From an uncultured archaeon A07HN63 (GTDB taxonomy: Archaea; Halobacteriota; Halobacteria; Halobacteriales; Haloferacaceae): a DNA stretch of 7,029 nt. Shown here one piece after another: positions 5,849 through 7,029 of the stretch (positions are counted from its first letter, which is position 1; every line of letters begins with the position of its first letter). The position numbers and the translations under genes are program-made. The stretch covers positions 144,202 through 151,230 of the forward strand of contig KI543216.1 in assembly GCA_000496215.1 (NCBI GenBank), read 5' to 3'. The notes beneath the pieces were generated by a model. That model was not told where the DNA came from. It worked only from the letters and a program-made list of their open reading frames with translations, and did not search any database.

Positions 5849-5858
5849 AAAAAATAAA
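5849..5858 (+). promoter_or_regulatory. Candidate promoter of the lipoprotein gene with overlapping near-palindrome
   Basis: The AT-rich sequence AAAAAATAAA, preceded by CCCC, is centred about 31 bases before the ATG at 5885, giving a leader of a few bases at most. A near-palindrome around TAGCTA (5856-5870) overlaps the downstream edge of the box, and CTTTCTTT occurs on both sides (5832-5839 and 5867-5874). That placement could serve a repressor, but no regulator is identifiable. Confidence 0.45.
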
Positions 5859-5884
5859 GTAGCTATCTTTCTTTACTGGTGACA

Positions 5885-6514
5885 ATGTCAGACAGGCGGA
5901 TAAAATGCACCACAGTTTCTGGACAGACCCTTCGGTCCCGACGACAGTATCTCGGTGTCTTGACTGCGCTCGGCGCAGGTGCATTCGCTGGGTGTAGCGG
6001 TAGTGGTGATTCAAGCAGTGATACCGAGTCATCCAGTGGTGGCGGCAACGAAGACGCTACCCAATCAGGGGGCGAGTGTCCATCGCTTCCGCTCTCGTAC
6101 ACAGAGGAACGTGTGGAGGAACCTCAGCCACTCAGGTTTGAGGTTCCCTCGGAGGCTAAATTCAGCGTCGTAACACCCTCTGAGAATGCTTCCAGATTCG
6201 GGGTAAGTTTCGCTCGTCTCCGAGCGGATGGAGATTGGAATCTGCAGGTCCAGGCGGGTACTGAGAACGATTCAGATATCCAATCGATCAAGAAGGCCGA
6301 ACAAAGATACGGAGAAGAGATTACAGCCGACTACGATCTCGCTGTCGATGGCGCACGCGCCTTCGCCAACCCACCGCTACGGTATGTCTTCCTACCGGCA
6401 ACTCCGGACCCAATCCGCCTCATAATTACCGCTTACGTCGATCAAGAGGAAGTCTGTTCTGATGCAGCGGTTGAAGTCCGGGACCGGTTTATCGAGAGTG
6501 TCCGACTGATTTAA
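5885..6514 (+). CDS. Tat-exported haloarchaeal lipoprotein of unknown function
   Basis: The 209-residue product has a Tat lipoprotein signal: SRRQYLG (residues 18-24, twin arginines R19 and R20), a hydrophobic stretch GVLTALGAGAF and the lipobox FAGC with C37 as the lipidation site. After it comes a Ser/Gly/Asp/Glu-rich linker (about 38-64) and a folded domain (about 65-209) with only two cysteines, C65 and C191, which could form a disulfide outside the cell. The domain has alternating strand-like segments (PLRFEVPSEAKFSVVTP, GVSFARLRADGDWNLQVQAG, LRYVFLPATPDPIRLIITAY) and a final helix (AAVEVRDRFIESVRLI). I recognise no family. GTG at 5879 is a possible start two codons earlier, but ATG at 5885 is more likely. 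Lower GC than its neighbours and position inside a putative cassette suggest acquisition by transfer. Confidence 0.8.
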   Translation: MSDRRIKCTTVSGQTLRSRRQYLGVLTALGAGAFAGCSGSGDSSSDTESSSGGGNEDATQSGGECPSLPLSYTEERVEEPQPLRFEVPSEAKFSVVTPSENASRFGVSFARLRADGDWNLQVQAGTENDSDIQSIKKAEQRYGEEITADYDLAVDGARAFANPPLRYVFLPATPDPIRLIITAYVDQEEVCSDAAVEVRDRFIESVRLI

Positions 6515-6689
6515 TGATTGATTGTGCTGTGTCTCAACAGAAATTTATGACTGAAGAATCCCACGTGCGCCGACGCATCTGCTGAGCACGGCTGTAGCTG
6601 CCTGAATACAATCTCAGCCTTACCACGCTGGTCAGTATATTCTCTCTTTCTGACGGTGGTTCCAACAAATCTAAGCGGTAAACACACCT

Positions 6690-6713
6690 TATGAATCGTT
6701 CTATGACAGCTTC
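6690..6713 (-). repeat. Right terminal inverted repeat of the cassette
   Basis: This is the counterpart of 5677-5700, with the perfect core TTCTATGACA at 6699-6708. Similarity declines inward, with scattered further matches, as in degenerate transposon ends. Confidence 0.6.
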
Positions 6714-6723
6714 TTACCTGTAT
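6714..6723 (+). repeat. Right copy of 10-bp direct repeat (putative target-site duplication)
   Basis: TTACCTGTAT is identical to 5667-5676 and directly adjoins the right inverted repeat. The sequence outside differs from that outside the left copy, as expected for a duplicated target. Confidence 0.65.
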
Positions 6724-6821
6724 TGGTGACGTGTCCGCTCGGCTGGGCACCCGTCGAAGGTCACGCATCGATGGATCCTAAAGAACGGAGGCGCACCCGG
6801 AGCAAGACACTATTTCGCGAC

Positions 6822-7029
6822 TCAGAGCCGTTCCCGCACCCGCGAGATGGCCGAAAATTCGATCCCGAGCACGGCTGCCAGCGCGTCGGCCGCCCCCAGC
6901 AGCCAGTCGGCCCGCTCGACCCGGGAGTCGAGATCACCGGGGCCGAGGCGGTAGCGCTCAACCAGTGTCTCGATGCTCTCGCCCTCGCTCCACTCGACGA
7001 GCACGCGGGCGGTTTTGACCGCCTCCAGC
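6822..7029 (-). CDS. C-terminal end of a Ski2/Hel308-like DEAD/DEAH-box helicase, N-terminus off the right edge
   Basis: Only the last 68 or so residues are in the window, from LEAVKTARVLVEWSEGES through ERYRLGPGDLDSRVERAD and WLLGAADALAAVLGIEF to a TGA at 6824-6822. The run KTA...L..W, then RYxxGPGDLxxRVExAxWLLxAA, matches the helical ratchet domain near the C-terminus of archaeal Ski2-type helicases such as Hel308, which unwind DNA at stalled forks. Typical Hel308 proteins continue with a helix-hairpin-helix domain of several dozen residues, whereas this one stops 20-odd residues after WLLGAA. It may therefore be a shorter Ski2-like relative or a truncated copy. A start at 7004 is only an internal valine codon. 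The helicase motifs themselves lie outside the window, so the assignment rests on the tail. Confidence 0.65.
   Translation of the reverse strand, partial: LEAVKTARVLVEWSEGESIETLVERYRLGPGDLDSRVERADWLLGAADALAAVLGIEFSAISRVRERL

Larger units (their letters stand above)
5677..6713. mobile_element. Putative transposase-less mobile cassette carrying a lipoprotein gene
   Basis: A 1037-bp segment is bounded by imperfect 24-bp inverted repeats and flanked by identical 10-bp direct repeats. It contains one clear gene, the Tat lipoprotein at 5885-6514, plus about 200 bp of non-coding sequence at each end. No open frame resembles a transposase. Base composition is visibly more AT-rich than the flanking genes. 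IS4-family elements, including the haloarchaeal ISH8 group, are known to make duplications of about 10 bp, and related mobile insertion cassettes in bacteria carry passenger genes between transposase-less IS ends, moved in trans. Assignment to that family is inference from duplication length alone; I could not match the ends to a named element. Without the cassette and one repeat copy the intergenic space would be about 140 bp. Confidence 0.55.
6515..6821. other. Gene-free stretch between the lipoprotein and helicase genes
   Basis: These 307 bases hold no convincing gene. Bases 6515-6713 are the right arm of the cassette, including its inverted repeat at 6690-6713. A pyrimidine-rich run at 6639-6650 (ATTCTCTCTTTC) could help end plus-strand transcription from the lipoprotein gene, but this is weak. 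Bases 6714-6723 are the right direct repeat. Bases 6724-6821 would be the original flank downstream of the helicase gene; I see no terminator hairpin or RNA gene there. Confidence 0.6.

Noticed and set aside
5751..6032. Minus-strand 93-codon frame overlapping the lipoprotein start
   Set aside because: Rich in His, Cys and Arg, not acidic, and antisense to a well-supported signal peptide; it does not resemble a transposase.
6511..6768. Minus-strand 85-codon frame in the right arm of the cassette
   Set aside because: It spans the inverted repeat and direct repeat, is basic and lacks any motif; considered as a transposase remnant but no similarity could be seen.
1..7029. CRISPR array, tRNA or rRNA genes
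   Set aside because: No regularly spaced repeats and no cloverleaf or conserved rRNA segments were seen on either strand.

Overview
The window looks like a chromosome segment of a halophilic archaeon (class Halobacteria). The DNA is GC-rich, the proteins are strongly acidic, and several genes are archaeal hallmarks: SRP19, Gar1, a presenilin-type membrane protease and a Tat-exported lipoprotein with a haloarchaeal-style signal. Several genes also carry an AT-rich box centred about 24-30 bases before the start codon, the usual spacing for leaderless haloarchaeal transcripts. I cannot name the genus or species.

Layout, left to right. (1) 1-1867, minus strand: the N-terminal part of a ribbon-helix-helix DNA-binding protein that runs off the left edge, preceded by a 510-residue protein of the glutamate-cysteine ligase-like (GCS2) superfamily. 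(2) 1868-2118: a divergent intergenic region with candidate promoters for both directions and an inverted repeat. (3) 2119-3684, plus strand: SRP19, Gar1 (one base after the SRP19 stop) and a presenilin/signal-peptide-peptidase-type intramembrane aspartyl protease. These link membrane targeting, RNA-guided pseudouridylation and membrane proteolysis. (4) 3703-5635, minus strand: a PUA-domain RNA-binding protein with its own promoter; a NYN/LabA-type nuclease followed one base later by a 55-residue two-helix membrane protein; and an unknown haloarchaeal protein whose reading frame is broken by a one-base frameshift near 5267-5290. (5) 5667-6723: a cassette that looks inserted. It has 10-bp perfect direct repeats, each abutting one end of an imperfect 24-bp inverted repeat, and encloses one plus-strand gene for a Tat lipoprotein of visibly lower GC, with no recognisable transposase. 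(6) 6822-7029, minus strand: the C-terminal end of a Ski2/Hel308-like helicase.

The main observation is the cassette at 5677-6713. Its architecture (transposon-like ends, target-site duplication, passenger gene, no transposase) matches what is called a mobile insertion cassette in the IS4-family literature. Removing it and one copy of the 10-bp repeat would leave an intergenic space of about 140 bp between the helicase gene and the frameshifted gene, which suits this otherwise compact region. The second clear anomaly is the frameshift in the neighbouring gene, whose promoter box lies just outside the cassette.
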